64,000 nt of DNA from Oscillatoriales cyanobacterium (GCA_011390955.1 JAABRM010000023.1:44233-108232); one strand, 5' to 3'; numbered from the stretch's first letter, positions 47,749 through 57,143 are shown. Numbers and translations are program-made. Notes: generated from the letters alone by a model not told the origin.

Positions 47749-47979
47749 ATGAATGCTCATAAATTAGCTGCAACATTTACCGAAGATGGCAAACTCGTCC
47801 TGACGGGTTTACCCTTTCACGCTGGGGACAAGGTGGAAATCATTGTCTTAAAACAACCAAAAGAGCAAAAATTATCCCAGTCAGAAAAATATGAGTACCC
47901 ATTAGAAGGGACAGTGCTTCAGTATGACGATCCATTTGAACCGGCTGTACCTACTGAAGATTGGGAAGTGTTGAAATGA
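47749..47979 (+). CDS. Antitoxin of a VapBC-like pair
   Basis: The 76-residue protein has an AbrB/VapB-like N-terminal strand region (ATFTEDGKLVLTGLPFHAGD) and an acidic, Pro-rich C-terminus (DDPFEPAVPTEDWEVLK) typical of the toxin-binding tail of this antitoxin class. Its stop overlaps the ATG of the PIN-domain frame (ATGA), the usual coupling in such pairs. The toxin is truncated, so the antitoxin is left without a functional partner. Confidence 0.82.
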   Translation: MNAHKLAATFTEDGKLVLTGLPFHAGDKVEIIVLKQPKEQKLSQSEKYEYPLEGTVLQYDDPFEPAVPTEDWEVLK

Positions 47980-48116
47980 TTGTTTTAGATACTCATATTT
48001 GGATCTGGTTGGTAGACAATAACTCGCATCTCACAGACCAACTGCGACAGATCATCATTACTCATCAACCGGATGGACTTGATCTACCTCGTCTCTACAG
48101 GGGAAAAGTGCGGTAA
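47976..48116 (+). pseudogene. PIN-domain (VapC-like) toxin remnant, 46 aa
   Basis: MIVLDTHIWIWLVDNN is the classic PIN N-terminus with the first catalytic Asp (Asp5). After QPDGLD the sequence switches to unrelated LPRLYRGKVR and stops. PIN toxins are about 120-140 residues, so most of the domain and its other three acidic residues are missing. An internal deletion or frame loss is the simplest reading. Confidence 0.8.
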
Positions 48117-48162
48117 AGTCTTTTAAGGAAAATCAGTATCAGTAAGTATCAGTAAAATATCC

Positions 48163-50859
48163 ATGACTGCATCTATCCCCAGCAAGCCCAATGACAGCAA
48201 AGCCAACCCTTCTCAGAAAAGAACGCCACCCAATGCAGATTATCGCGAAGTCGATCGCAGCAAGTTAAGTCAGATGTATCTGCATTATGTGGAAATGAAG
48301 GATAAATATCCTCATGCCTTGCTGCTGTATCGGGTGGGCGATTTTTTTGAAACCTTTTTTCAAGATGCGATTACGATTTCCGAACAACTGGAACTGGTGC
48401 TCACCAGTAAGCAAGCGGGGGATATTGGTCGGGTGCCCATGACCGGGGTGCCCCATCATGCTTTGGAACGTTATGCCCAAATGCTGGTAGAAAAAGGGTT
48501 TGCGGTGGCGGTTTGCGACCAAGTAGAAGATGCGGCAGACGCGGTGGCTGATGGTCGGCGGTTGGTGGAACGGCAAATTACCCGCGTTTTGACTCCGGGG
48601 ACTTTGGTGGAAGAAGGGATGCTTCATGCCCGTCGAAATAATTTTTTGGCGGCGGTGGTAATTGTGAAAAAGAACTGGGGTCTGGCTTATGCGGATATTT
48701 CTACGGGGGAATTCTTCACCACCCAAGGGGATAATCAGGATAATTTGCATCAGGAATTGATGCGTTTGCAACCTTCGGAAATATTAGTTCCCACTAATGC
48801 CCCGGATATTGGGGTGTTGTTGCGTCCGGGAGAAAGGTCGGAACATTTGCCCCCCGGTTTGCCTTCGTCGTTTTGCTATTCTTTGCGATCGCAGAAAGCT
48901 TTTGGCATTCACGAAGCCAGACAAAAATTGATGCAGCGGTTTTATTTAAAAAGTTTAGAAGGATTGGGCTGTGAAAATTTGCCGTTGGCGGTTCGCGCTG
49001 CCGGGGGATTGTTGGAATATTTGGAAAATACTTTTGAGTATGATTCTGGTGATAAAACCAAAAAAAATTCGATTCCTCTGCAACCCGTTAGAACTTATAC
49101 TATCACCGATTACCTAATTTTAGATAGTCAAAGTCGCCGCAATTTAGAAATTACTCAAACGGTTAGAGATGGTACTTTTCATGGTTCTTTGTTATGGGCG
49201 ATCGATCAAACTGTAACGGCAATGGGCGGACGGACTTTGCGCCGTTGGGTATTGCAACCATTACTGCAATTAAAAGGAATTCATGCCCGACAAGAGACAA
49301 TTCAAGAGTTAGTTGAAAAGCGAGAATTGCGGGAAACATTGCAAGAACAGTTACGCTATATTTACGATTTAGAACGATTAACGGTGCGGGCAGGTTCCGG
49401 GACAGCAAATGCTCGTGAGTTGATGTCTTTGGCGGATTCTTTGTCAAAATTACCCGCGATCGCGCAATTAGCGGCTAAAGGTCGTAGTGCTTATTTGCGG
49501 GCATTACAAGAAGTGCCCCAAGAGTTAGAAACTTTGGCGGAAAGACTGCGGACTCATTTGGTGGAGTCGCCCCCAATTCATATTAAGGAAGGGGGGTTAA
49601 TTCGTCCTGGGGTAAATGCAGAATTAGATCAGATGCGATCGCAGGCAGAGGGCGATCGACAATGGATTGCCAATTTAGAAGTATCGGAACGAGAACGCAC
49701 GGGAATTCCTACTTTAAAAGTCGGTTTTAATAAAACCTTTGGCTATTATATCAGTATTTCTAAGGCCAAAACTGACCAAGCCCCGGATAATTATATTCGG
49801 CGGCAAACCCTGACGAATGAAGAGCGTTATATTACTCCCGAATTAAAAGAACGAGAGGCTAGAATTCTCACTGCCCGCGATGATTTAAATCAGTTAGAAT
49901 ATGATATATTTGTGGGGCTGCGATCGGAAGTTTCCGCACATACTCATTTAATTATAAAAGTAGCCAAAGCAGTGGCAGCGATCGATGTTTTATGTGGGTT
50001 GGCGCAAATTGCCCAAGAACAAGGCTATTGCCGTCCAGAAATGATTACCGGGCGAGAATTGACTATTATTGATGGCCGACATCCCGTAGTTGAAAAAAGT
50101 CTTCCCGCTGGTTTCTTTGTGCCCAATTCTGCCCGTTTAGGGTCAGATGTCCCAGAAGCGGGCAACTATGAAACCCGATTTAATCGCCCAGATTTGATTA
50201 TTTTAACTGGCCCAAATGCCAGCGGAAAAAGTTGCTATTTACGCCAGGTGGGATTAATTCAATTGTTAGCCCAAGTGGGCAGTTTTGTCCCCGCTAGTTA
50301 TGCTAAATTAGGAATATGCGATCGCATATTTACCCGTGTCGGTGCCGTGGATGATTTGGCTACGGGACAATCTACCTTTATGGTAGAAATGAATGAAACC
50401 GCCAACATTCTCAACCATGCCACAGAAACCTCCTTAGTTTTATTAGATGAAATTGGCCGAGGCACCGCCACCTTTGACGGACTTTCGATTGCTTGGGCCG
50501 TCGCAGAATATCTGGCAAATGACATTGGATCGCGGACAATTTTTGCCACCCATTACCATGAATTAAACGAACTGGCTTCGATTTTACCCAATGTGGCTAA
50601 CTATCAAGTCACCGTGAAAGAATTAGCGGATAAAATAGTATTTTTACACCAAGTTCATCCCGGTGGGGCAGACCGTTCTTATGGGATTGAAGCGGCCCGG
50701 TTAGCGGGTTTACCTGCTTCGGTGATCTCCCGTGCCCGACAAGTCATGGGGCAAATTGAAAAACATAGTAAAATTGCCGTAGGTTTACGCAAAGGGGCGA
50801 TAAAAAAAGAAGTCCCGGTGGAGGAATTACCGCCGATCGAACAGTTAGATATTTTTTAA
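48163..50859 (+). CDS. mutS: DNA mismatch repair protein MutS
   Basis: The 898-residue MutS has the mismatch-recognition Phe-x-Glu in [13 protein letters not shown] near residue 60, the connector and lever domains, and a C-terminal ABC ATPase with Walker [13 protein letters not shown], Walker [17 protein letters not shown] and ATHYHEL. It is of the MutS1 type that starts mismatch repair. The final 30 codons (50769-50859) are repeated at 57144-57234 with three base changes. A MITE-rich gap follows the gene. Confidence 0.97.
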   Translation: MTASIPSKPNDSKANPSQKRTPPNADYREVDRSKLSQMYLHYVEMKDKYPHALLLYRVGDFFETFFQDAITISEQLELVLTSKQAGDIGRVPMTGVPHHALERYAQMLVEKGFAVAVCDQVEDAADAVADGRRLVERQITRVLTPGTLVEEGMLHARRNNFLAAVVIVKKNWGLAYADISTGEFFTTQGDNQDNLHQELMRLQPSEILVPTNAPDIGVLLRPGERSEHLPPGLPSSFCYSLRSQKAFGIHEARQKLMQRFYLKSLEGLGCENLPLAVRAAGGLLEYLENTFEYDSGDKTKKNSIPLQPVRTYTITDYLILDSQSRRNLEITQTVRDGTFHGSLLWAIDQTVTAMGGRTLRRWVLQPLLQLKGIHARQETIQELVEKRELRETLQEQLRYIYDLERLTVRAGSGTANARELMSLADSLSKLPAIAQLAAKGRSAYLRALQEVPQELETLAERLRTHLVESPPIHIKEGGLIRPGVNAELDQMRSQAEGDRQWIANLEVSERERTGIPTLKVGFNKTFGYYISISKAKTDQAPDNYIRRQTLTNEERYITPELKEREARILTARDDLNQLEYDIFVGLRSEVSAHTHLIIKVAKAVAAIDVLCGLAQIAQEQGYCRPEMITGRELTIIDGRHPVVEKSLPAGFFVPNSARLGSDVPEAGNYETRFNRPDLIILTGPNASGKSCYLRQVGLIQLLAQVGSFVPASYAKLGICDRIFTRVGAVDDLATGQSTFMVEMNETANILNHATETSLVLLDEIGRGTATFDGLSIAWAVAEYLANDIGSRTIFATHYHELNELASILPNVANYQVTVKELADKIVFLHQVHPGGADRSYGIEAARLAGLPASVISRARQVMGQIEKHSKIAVGLRKGAIKKEVPVEELPPIEQLDIF

Positions 50860-51039
50860 TTAGCCATTAGCAACTCTTGTAGGGTGGGCAAATAATCCTG
50901 ACAAATAAATCAAATTTGATTGATAACAGAATTTGCCCACCATGACCGCAAATTTTGGATGTTCTCGATTAGGAAATGGTAATGCCGTGTCATTATCAAG
51001 TGGATGATAGATAAAACTACTGGAAAAATTTTTGATTGG

Positions 51040-51225
51040 TAGGGTGTGTTAGGCGGCGATAATATTTCGTAAAAAACAAACAATCTCTAAGTCCGCCGTA
51101 ACGCACCAAATTATCGGCATAAAAATATCCACAAATCAGTTTAAACTGATGTGATTTGGTGCGTTACGGCGCGATTTAAAATCGTCGTTTTAAGTTGAAT
51201 ATTGTTTCGCGCCTAACACACCCTA
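51040..51225. mobile_element. MITE with TAGGGTGTGTTAGGC terminal repeats, copy A
   Basis: The terminal inverted repeats TAGGGTGTGTTAGGC and GCCTAACACACCCTA bound 186 bp. Internal copies of GTCCGCCGTAACGCACCAAA and GGTGCGTTACGGCGCGAT form a second nested hairpin. There is no ORF. Copies B (51317), C (51450) and a partial one at 57021 make this a small family clustered in one island. Confidence 0.87.
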
Positions 51226-51238
51226 CACCTTGGGATTT

Positions 51239-51303
51239 AGAAACCGGGTTTCTTTATACCATCTCTGCCACCCCACCAACATTGTCATAGAAACCCGGTT
51301 TCT
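51239..51303. repeat. Paired AGAAACCGGGTTTCT palindromes
   Basis: AGAAACCGGGTTTCT (51239-51253) and AGAAACCCGGTTTCT (51289-51303) are the same pair as at 7832-7894 and 62444-62476. Here the pair is wedged between MITE copies A and B. Confidence 0.8.
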
Positions 51304-51316
51304 TGGTTGCTTTCTT

Positions 51317-51381
51317 GGGTGTGTTAGGCGGTGATAATATTTCGTCAAAAAAAACAATCTCTAAGTCCGCCGTAACGCACT
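51317..51381. mobile_element. MITE, truncated copy B of the TAGGGTGTGTTAGGC family
   Basis: Only the left 65 bp are present, from GGGTGTGTTAGGCGG to CGTAACGCAC. It lacks the right terminal repeat. Confidence 0.8.
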
Positions 51382-51449
51382 ATAGATGTTTTCTCGATCG
51401 CTTCATTTTCCTCCAAACAAGATATAGCAATTCTCAGACTTATGAGTGG

Positions 51450-51658
51450 TAGGGTGTGTTAGGCGGTGATAATATTTCGTCAAAAAAAATAATCTCTAAG
51501 TCCGCCGTAACGCACCAAATTATCGGGATGACAATTTCTAGAGAACAATTCCGACAAATTAAATTTTAGCTTTAACCTGATGCCATATATGGTGCGTTAC
51601 GGCGCGATTTAAAATGGTCGTTTTAAGTTGAAGATTGTCTCGCGCCTAACACACCCTA
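51450..51658. mobile_element. MITE, complete copy C of the TAGGGTGTGTTAGGC family
   Basis: Both terminal repeats are present at 51450 and 51658 (209 bp). The internal part differs from copy A mainly in the central loop. The element ends 8 bp before the CHAT-TPR stop codon. Confidence 0.87.
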
Positions 51659-51666
51659 CACTTCTC

Positions 51667-54651
51667 CTACGCCATCCCCTGAGACACAAACCCCGACCAA
51701 TAATGGGGACTGACAAACGGCAAAGTTTCCCGACAAAGGAAATCTAATCGCAACCGCCGATCCTTCACCTTTTCCGGTTCACTCCATTGTTGCCGTTCCA
51801 AATAAGCCTCTAACTTCTCCTTATAATTAGCCGCTAACTCATCCCCGGTCATCGTGCGTAATTTAAATTGAGCTTGGCGCAGCGCTTCCGACCGACTTTT
51901 ACCTTGTTTTTCCTCATAATATAAAATACAAAACAACGCCGTGGCCAAATCATCCACTGCCCACAAGGTACTCACGACATTTCGCGCCCCGGCACAGAGA
52001 AAGCCACTGGCAATACTCAGAGGGTCATCGGTAATTTGGGTCACGCTTAAATTAGTTTCGCAGCAGGAGAGGAACAGTTCTGCTAAGTTCTCAAATCTCC
52101 AGGTAAAAATGCGACCGAGGGTAAGATAACCATCGAATAATAGCAGTTTTGACTCCAGGGAATTATCTAGTTGAGAACTGGCATGATGGCTGGAATGCAG
52201 GGCTTGCACTTGTTTGAGTAAAGTTTGATAGTTGCTAACAGTGGCTTGCTGGTATTTGAGGCGATAATTTGGCTCGACATGGTGCATGGTTGCCAGAGTT
52301 TCGCATTCGTAGCCAGTGAAAACCAGGTCGCCCGTAGCATTTTCCACGATGCCCATTTTCGCGGGTTTCAGGTTGCCCCGTTGGTGGCAATAATTCAGGA
52401 TTTGGCTACTGGGAACGATACGAATACGGAATTTGTCGCTGAGATATTCCGGTTGTTGGGGTGGAGTTTTGGCAGAGGTGTTTAAGGGTTGATTCAAATT
52501 AAGGAATAACCCGCGTGTTTTATCAGAGGTTATCTCACTTTGGGGAATCGGCACATTATTTAAAGGTAAAGCAGCAAAGGGAATTTGATGCAGAGACAAG
52601 TGAGGGATGATAATCAGTTCCTTAATGCCGGTGAGATATTGAGAAATCAAGTGGTTAATTTGCAAGCGTTGGGCAAGTTGCGGCAGAAATTCGCTTATCT
52701 GTTGTTGCCATACCGGGCGATTTTCCACATAAAGTTTTAACCAGTTCTCGAATATCCAATTTTGCAACGTTTCCAGACCTTCACCTTTGCAAGTATGGAC
52801 TTGGGGCGGTTGATTTTGCCGCAAGATAAAAATGTGGGTATGGTCATCAGTGGTGTAAAAATTGAGCATCGCGGTTTCCCCATTGTCAATTAACTTTTGC
52901 ATATCCGGGAAATTCAGGGGGTCGGGTTGCAATTGACCGGCCAAAACTGGGTCTTTACTGCGAATTTTCAGCCACGCTTGCTGCTTTTGCGCTTCTAATT
53001 CTTTAATTTTTTCTAGAATGGCCTCGCTGTTGGGGGCAGCTTGACGACTGGGGGCAAATCCTTTCATGCCGTCATTATTAAAAGATTGCAAACGGCTACT
53101 TTGCTGTTGCAAGCGATAGTATTCCTCCACTTCCGGGGGAATTTCGCCTTGGGGGTAGAGGTCTTTGCTGGCAAATAAGTCCGCCAGGTGGCGAGCACGG
53201 GAACGTTCTGCGGTTTCTACGGCTTTGTCGTATTGTTTCAGGTTGATGTAGCATTGCACCGCATTGGCGTAAACCGAGAAAGCCTCGGCAATGATTTTTT
53301 GGCGCCGTTGGTCGGTGGTTGACCCTTTGCGGAGTTGTTCCACTGCTTCTAAGGCAGGTTCGTATCCTTCTAAAGCTAGATGCCAGTTGCCTTGGAAAAA
53401 GCCGATATGGCCGAGGTTGCTACCTGCGGTGGAACATTCCACTGGCATTGCTTTGGGAGTGGCAATTTTGAGGCAGTCTTGGAATTTTTCAATGGCTTTG
53501 TCTGGTTGCTGCCAGTCTCGATAAGCATTGCCGATGTTATTTAGAGAAACTACTTCACCTTGGCGGTCTTTAATTTCCCTACTAATAGCTAAATGCTGTT
53601 CGTGAAAGCCGATCGCTTTTTCATATTCTCCTAAAGAGAAGTAAGCATTTCCTAAATGTCCCAGAGAATTGGCTTCTCTTTGGCGGTCTTTAATGTCCCG
53701 ACTAATGGCTAAAGACTGTTGGTGGTAGGCGACTGCTTTTTTATATTTTCCTAAACAGCGGTAAATTTCGCCTAAATTTCCCAGAGAAATCGCTTTCCAT
53801 TGACGGTATTTAAATTCCCGACTAATGCCTAAAGACTGTTTGTGAAAATCAATGGCTAGTTCATATTGTCCCAAAGAGTGATAAGCCAAGCCTAAATTTC
53901 CTAAAGAACGCGCTTCACCTTGGCGGTCTTTAAGTTCCCGACTAATGGCTAAATCCTTTTTGTAAAAATCAATGGCTCGTTCATATTGTCCTAGAGAGTG
54001 GTAAGCCAAGCCTAAATTTCCCAGAGAACACGCTTCCCCTTGCTGGTATTTTATTTCCCGGCTAATGGCTAAACAGTCTTCATGGAAAGTAATTGCTTTC
54101 TCATATTGCCCTAGAGAGTCGTAAGCAATGCCTAAACTTGTCAAAGAATTGGCTTCTCCTTGGCGGTCTTTGATTTCTCGACTAATGGCTAAATGCTCTT
54201 TGTGGAAAAAGATCGCTTTTTCAAATTGTCCTAAGAAGAGATAAGCATTGCCTAAATTTCCCAGAGCATTGGCTTCCCCTTGGCGGTCTTGAATAACTCG
54301 ATAAATCATTAGACACTGTTGCCAGCAATGAAAAGCAACAATAAACTGGCTAATTTTATGTTGCTGAATTCCCCAATCTAATAAAATACCGGCTGTCTGT
54401 TTTCTGATTTCCGTTGGCTGTGGCGCACTACCCAGCCATCCCCCCAGTTGCAACCCCAGGTTAGTTAAAAAGTCAGATGTAATTTCGTCGCCGTTATCAT
54501 TAAAGTATTGAGCAACTGCAATGATTCTTTGCAACAGTCCGGGGTCGAGTAAATCAGAATGTGCTTTTAATATTTTTGATTCTTCACCGTTGGGACATTC
54601 CAGCAATTTTTGAATCAGTTGGTCATAAGCGGCGATGCGTCGATCGTCCAT
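51667..54651 (-). CDS. CHAT-domain caspase-like protein with TPR repeats
   Basis: This is a 994-residue protein. Residues about 85-430 contain some eight 40-residue TPR units with near-identical cores (AISREIKDRQGEA, SLGNLGLAYHSLGQYE). A helical linker follows, then a C-terminal CHAT protease domain (about 650-985). The likely catalytic dyad is His823 in LHSSHHAS and Cys864 in LSCCETN, in the usual CHAT spacing. CHAT-TPR proteins can be proteases in defence or signalling, and their targets are mostly unknown. The ATG at 54651 is chosen because an upstream in-frame start (54702) is encoded by a palindromic repeat. Confidence 0.9.
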   Translation of the reverse strand: MDDRRIAAYDQLIQKLLECPNGEESKILKAHSDLLDPGLLQRIIAVAQYFNDNGDEITSDFLTNLGLQLGGWLGSAPQPTEIRKQTAGILLDWGIQQHKISQFIVAFHCWQQCLMIYRVIQDRQGEANALGNLGNAYLFLGQFEKAIFFHKEHLAISREIKDRQGEANSLTSLGIAYDSLGQYEKAITFHEDCLAISREIKYQQGEACSLGNLGLAYHSLGQYERAIDFYKKDLAISRELKDRQGEARSLGNLGLAYHSLGQYELAIDFHKQSLGISREFKYRQWKAISLGNLGEIYRCLGKYKKAVAYHQQSLAISRDIKDRQREANSLGHLGNAYFSLGEYEKAIGFHEQHLAISREIKDRQGEVVSLNNIGNAYRDWQQPDKAIEKFQDCLKIATPKAMPVECSTAGSNLGHIGFFQGNWHLALEGYEPALEAVEQLRKGSTTDQRRQKIIAEAFSVYANAVQCYINLKQYDKAVETAERSRARHLADLFASKDLYPQGEIPPEVEEYYRLQQQSSRLQSFNNDGMKGFAPSRQAAPNSEAILEKIKELEAQKQQAWLKIRSKDPVLAGQLQPDPLNFPDMQKLIDNGETAMLNFYTTDDHTHIFILRQNQPPQVHTCKGEGLETLQNWIFENWLKLYVENRPVWQQQISEFLPQLAQRLQINHLISQYLTGIKELIIIPHLSLHQIPFAALPLNNVPIPQSEITSDKTRGLFLNLNQPLNTSAKTPPQQPEYLSDKFRIRIVPSSQILNYCHQRGNLKPAKMGIVENATGDLVFTGYECETLATMHHVEPNYRLKYQQATVSNYQTLLKQVQALHSSHHASSQLDNSLESKLLLFDGYLTLGRIFTWRFENLAELFLSCCETNLSVTQITDDPLSIASGFLCAGARNVVSTLWAVDDLATALFCILYYEEKQGKSRSEALRQAQFKLRTMTGDELAANYKEKLEAYLERQQWSEPEKVKDRRLRLDFLCRETLPFVSPHYWSGFVSQGMA

Positions 54652-54687
54652 TTTGGTTTTCCTTCCTTTTTGGCGATTATCATTTTT

Positions 54688-54804
54688 GTAGGGACACGGC
54701 ATTGCCGTGTCCTGCTATCTACCGTATCTATAATCGAAACCCAACATTTGAGAGAATCAAGAGTTATATTTGTAGGGACACGGCAATGCCGTCTCCTGCT
54801 ATCT
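54688..54804. repeat. GGACACGGCATTGCCGTGTCC palindromes, copies 1-2
   Basis: The short palindrome GGACACGGCA(A/T)TGCCGTGTCC with GTAGG on one side occurs at 54688-54720 and 54772-54804. The second copy has one arm base changed. Four more copies lie downstream at 54885, 55062, 55514 and 55556. Read on the minus strand, the first copy supplies the spurious N-terminal extension of the CHAT-TPR frame. Confidence 0.88.
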
Positions 54805-54843
54805 AGCGGCGATCGAAACACCATCTTATCAACAGAGTAAATT

Positions 54844-55047
54844 ATGAAATCAGAATATAATCTTTCCCAAGTTGTCCCGGAGGAGGACACGGCATTGCCG
54901 TGTCCCTACGGCCATTATCCCATTTATCTGGAACCCGATGTGGAGCAATTTATGACTAAAATTGCTAAACATAAAAAGATTGACGTTCAAGTCTTGGTCA
55001 ATGACTGGCTGAGAAATAACATTAAACTAATTCAAAGTGCTGAATAA
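54844..55047 (+). CDS. Small protein with repeat-encoded insert (antitoxin-like)
   Basis: In this 67-residue frame, residues about 14-23 (EEDTALPCPYG) are encoded by a GGACACGGCATTGCCGTGTCC palindrome (54885-54910) inserted in frame. The remainder (YPIYLEPDVEQFMTKIAKHK then IDVQVLVNDWLRNNIKLI) is ribbon-helix-helix-like, as in small antitoxins that follow or precede toxin genes. No toxin gene is adjacent. Whether the frame is still expressed is unknown. Confidence 0.55.
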   Translation: MKSEYNLSQVVPEEDTALPCPYGHYPIYLEPDVEQFMTKIAKHKKIDVQVLVNDWLRNNIKLIQSAE

Positions 55048-55090
55048 GTTGCCCCGGAGTCGGACACGGCAATGCCGTGTCCTGATATCC
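54885..55090. repeat. GGACACGGCATTGCCGTGTCC palindromes, copies 3-4
   Basis: Copy 3 (54885-54910) lies inside the 67-residue frame and copy 4 (55062-55090) lies 15 bp after its stop. Both keep complete arms. Confidence 0.85.
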
Positions 55091-55105
55091 AGCTAAATTT
55101 CATTC

Positions 55106-55226
55106 CTCGTTCCTAGGCTCTGCCTGGGAATGCCCTACGAGAGGCTCTGCCTCGTGTCAGTCAGCGGCAGGTCACAGGAGGCAGAGCCTCTAGATTCCGG
55201 TTCCCAGGCAGAGCCTAGGAACCAGG
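55106..55226. mobile_element. 121-bp palindromic MITE (TTCCTAGGCTCTGCCTGGGAA)
   Basis: Long terminal inverted repeats CTCGTTCCTAGGCTCTGCC and GGCAGAGCCTAGGAACCAG enclose a second inverted pair AGGCTCTGCCTC / GAGGCAGAGCCT. The whole element can fold on itself and has no ORF. It ends 8 bp before the Phd-like antitoxin stop, in the place where a toxin gene would be expected. Confidence 0.85.
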
Positions 55227-55233
55227 AAAAAAA

Positions 55234-55470
55234 TCATTCTCCCAAAGCATCCCACAGTTCTGGCATCGGTTCATCAAAATCATCAGAAATTTTAATTGGC
55301 ATACCCCGCAGGGGATAATTTTTTTGCGGTGTCTCAGAAATCGAATAGGGAACAATCCGCGCAACTGGCAAACCCTTGCGAGTAATAATCACTTCAGACT
55401 GGTTAGCAGCAATTTCATCAATAATTGCAGTGAGTTCAGGATTGTTGTCCTGTAAATTTAGATATTTCAT
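55234..55470 (-). CDS. Phd/YefM-family antitoxin, orphan
   Basis: The 78-residue protein has the Phd/YefM pattern: a short N-terminal strand-helix (KYLNLQDNNPELTAIIDEIA), then EVIITRKGLPVARIVPYS, and an acidic C-terminal tail (DDFDEPMPELWDALGE) that would bind the toxin. Partners are usually RelE, YoeB, Doc or PIN toxins placed directly downstream. Here that position holds a MITE and no toxin frame, so it is an orphan. Confidence 0.88.
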   Translation of the reverse strand: MKYLNLQDNNPELTAIIDEIAANQSEVIITRKGLPVARIVPYSISETPQKNYPLRGMPIKISDDFDEPMPELWDALGE

Positions 55471-55513
55471 GGCTATTCAGATGGTATGATTATTTTATAG
55501 ATTAATGGTTCTG

Positions 55514-55585
55514 AGGACACGGCATTGCCGTGTCCCTACGGCGATGATTTATATTGTAGGGACACGGCAATGCCGTGTCCTGGTA
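55514..55585. repeat. GGACACGGCATTGCCGTGTCC palindromes, copies 5-6
   Basis: Copies at 55514-55540 and 55556-55585 lie back to back between the antitoxin gene and the 297-aa gene, both with full arms. Confidence 0.85.
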
Positions 55586-55589
55586 TCTC

Positions 55590-56483
55590 TCATGTTTCCA
55601 CATTTACCACATCAAAACTTTGATAAAACACTTGCCAATTGTCTTGCTGTTCCAACTTCTCAAATAACTCCTTAATCCGTTCAGCCGTCCATTGTGGAAT
55701 CGCCTCCTCTTGGCGGGGAGTCAACCACGGTAAATCCAACGGCTGATCCAAGACAATGGCTAAAAATTCCTCCTGTCCCAATTCGTTAAATATAAACTTT
55801 TGCTGCGTTTGACCCGCCCAAGAATCTTCTTGAGGCAGCAAAATCGGCGGTTTTTCAATTGCCGCATTCTTCGCATAGCCAAAAGAAGGACAAAGTAAAC
55901 ATTTCCCCTGTTCGCTGCGATTCAATAAAAGTAATTGAGCATTCGCACAATCTAAATCAACCACCATCCATAAATGCTTATTGGCCGAAATCGTGGGTTT
56001 TGTTTCCGGTGGTGGCAGTCGCAAGCTGGGGCATCTTAGGTCAATTTTATCTGGGCTTAAAAACTGTAGCCAATGTTCAGAAGGTTTAGCTTTTTCTTGT
56101 AAAAATTGCCAGCTATTCGCCTCAAGCCATCGCAGATATTGATGATTCCACAGCCAATCATAAACTTCTGGCCATGCACCTTTTTCTCCTGGCTTTCGGT
56201 TTATCCAGCTTTCAGGATTAATTCCGTCAGTTTTTATTTCCGCTTCATACTGATTAACCAGGGCGTTGATGGTTTCTCGCAGCGTCCTCGCCATTGTCTC
56301 GAGGCAGTAGCCACCTTTCATATCTTCCTTGATTGACTTGGCAATTTCTTTATTTTTACTAAACTGATTTTCTGGGTCAAACCGATGCAAAAAGCAGCGT
56401 TTTTCCGTGGGTTTCTCTTCTTTAAAGGTTTCGCCAAAAACTGTATCGGCGATTGACTGCATAAAATCTTGCTGTAAGCTCAT
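55590..56483 (-). CDS. Uncharacterised protein (297 aa), neighbour of CHAT-TPR gene
   Basis: In this soluble 297-residue protein, the N-terminal 100 residues are charged and helical. The middle contains WMVVDLDCANAQLLLLNRS, and the C-terminal part has ELGQEEFLAIVLDQPLDLPW, a stretch that reminds me of domains found beside sensor and CHAT genes in cyanobacteria. I do not recognise a named family with certainty. It has the same strand as the CHAT-TPR gene but is separated from it by antitoxin and repeat sequences. Confidence 0.68.
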   Translation of the reverse strand: MSLQQDFMQSIADTVFGETFKEEKPTEKRCFLHRFDPENQFSKNKEIAKSIKEDMKGGYCLETMARTLRETINALVNQYEAEIKTDGINPESWINRKPGEKGAWPEVYDWLWNHQYLRWLEANSWQFLQEKAKPSEHWLQFLSPDKIDLRCPSLRLPPPETKPTISANKHLWMVVDLDCANAQLLLLNRSEQGKCLLCPSFGYAKNAAIEKPPILLPQEDSWAGQTQQKFIFNELGQEEFLAIVLDQPLDLPWLTPRQEEAIPQWTAERIKELFEKLEQQDNWQVFYQSFDVVNVET

Positions 56484-56746
56484 TGATGTGCCTCTAAACC
56501 CGTTAATTTATATGTTAGCCCAAAAAATAGGAAATTGGCCAGTCTTTTGGCAAGGTTATCATTTGCTGTTATTTGTTGTTATTTCCTGTAATTACCTATT
56601 ATATGCTGTAATTTTTTGTCAATTTTGGGTGAAACTATGTGATTAAATGTTTGGAAAATTATTTTCGTACATCTTGGCGTTTCTGGATTGCCTGTTTAGG
56701 ATGAAATCAAGGAATAAATTTAAGCGTTAATAGAAGGCAGAAAATT

Positions 56747-56977
56747 ATGAACGCGCAAGAACCCTATGAAAGTAACGACAAAAATAGAGTTATTTTAGAT
56801 GCCACTGAAAAGATTGAAACGGTAATGGGGTTAGACCCTCATTTTCAATCTTATCAGCCGCAAATTAGCCAAGCAGAAGCGCCCCCCGGTCAATCAATGG
56901 GGTTAATGGTGCTTTGGTTTTTGGTTTTATTCGTTCAAGTGATGATGTTTTGGCAGCAAAAAAGAAAAGATTTGTAG
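56747..56977 (+). CDS. Small single-pass membrane protein (76 aa)
   Basis: In this 76-residue protein, residues 1-48 are polar, and residues about 50-70 form one hydrophobic helix (MGLMVLWFLVLFVQVMMF) followed by a short basic end (WQQKRKDL). The start ATG is preceded by GAAGG at a fair distance. It has no known family. Its stop is followed within 50 bp by nested MITE pieces. Confidence 0.5.
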   Translation: MNAQEPYESNDKNRVILDATEKIETVMGLDPHFQSYQPQISQAEAPPGQSMGLMVLWFLVLFVQVMMFWQQKRKDL

Positions 56978-57020
56978 GGGCAGTGTTCCCATGCCTGCCC
57001 CACTGGATAAAAAATCAAAT

Positions 57021-57090
57021 TGGTGCGTTACGGCGGATAAAAAGATTGTTGGTTTTTTTGATAACTTGTTGCCGCCTAACACACCCTACC
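57021..57090. mobile_element. Partial MITE of the TAGGGTGTGTTAGGC family (right end)
   Basis: TGGTGCGTTACGGCGG to GCCGCCTAACACACCCTACC matches the right part of the elements near 51.0-51.7 kb. It directly abuts a fragment of another MITE family. Confidence 0.75.
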
Positions 57091-57091
57091 A

Positions 57092-57143
57092 CTGCCCACC
57101 CTACGAATGTTAGGGGCTGTTGGATGAATTGTTGTAAATGGTA
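57092..57143. mobile_element. Right end of the TACCATTTAC-type MITE
   Basis: The segment from CTGCCCACCCTACGAATG to TTGTAAATGGTA is almost identical to the right part of the complete element at 4461-4605. Its terminal TA is followed at once by a duplicated mutS 3' end. Confidence 0.85.
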
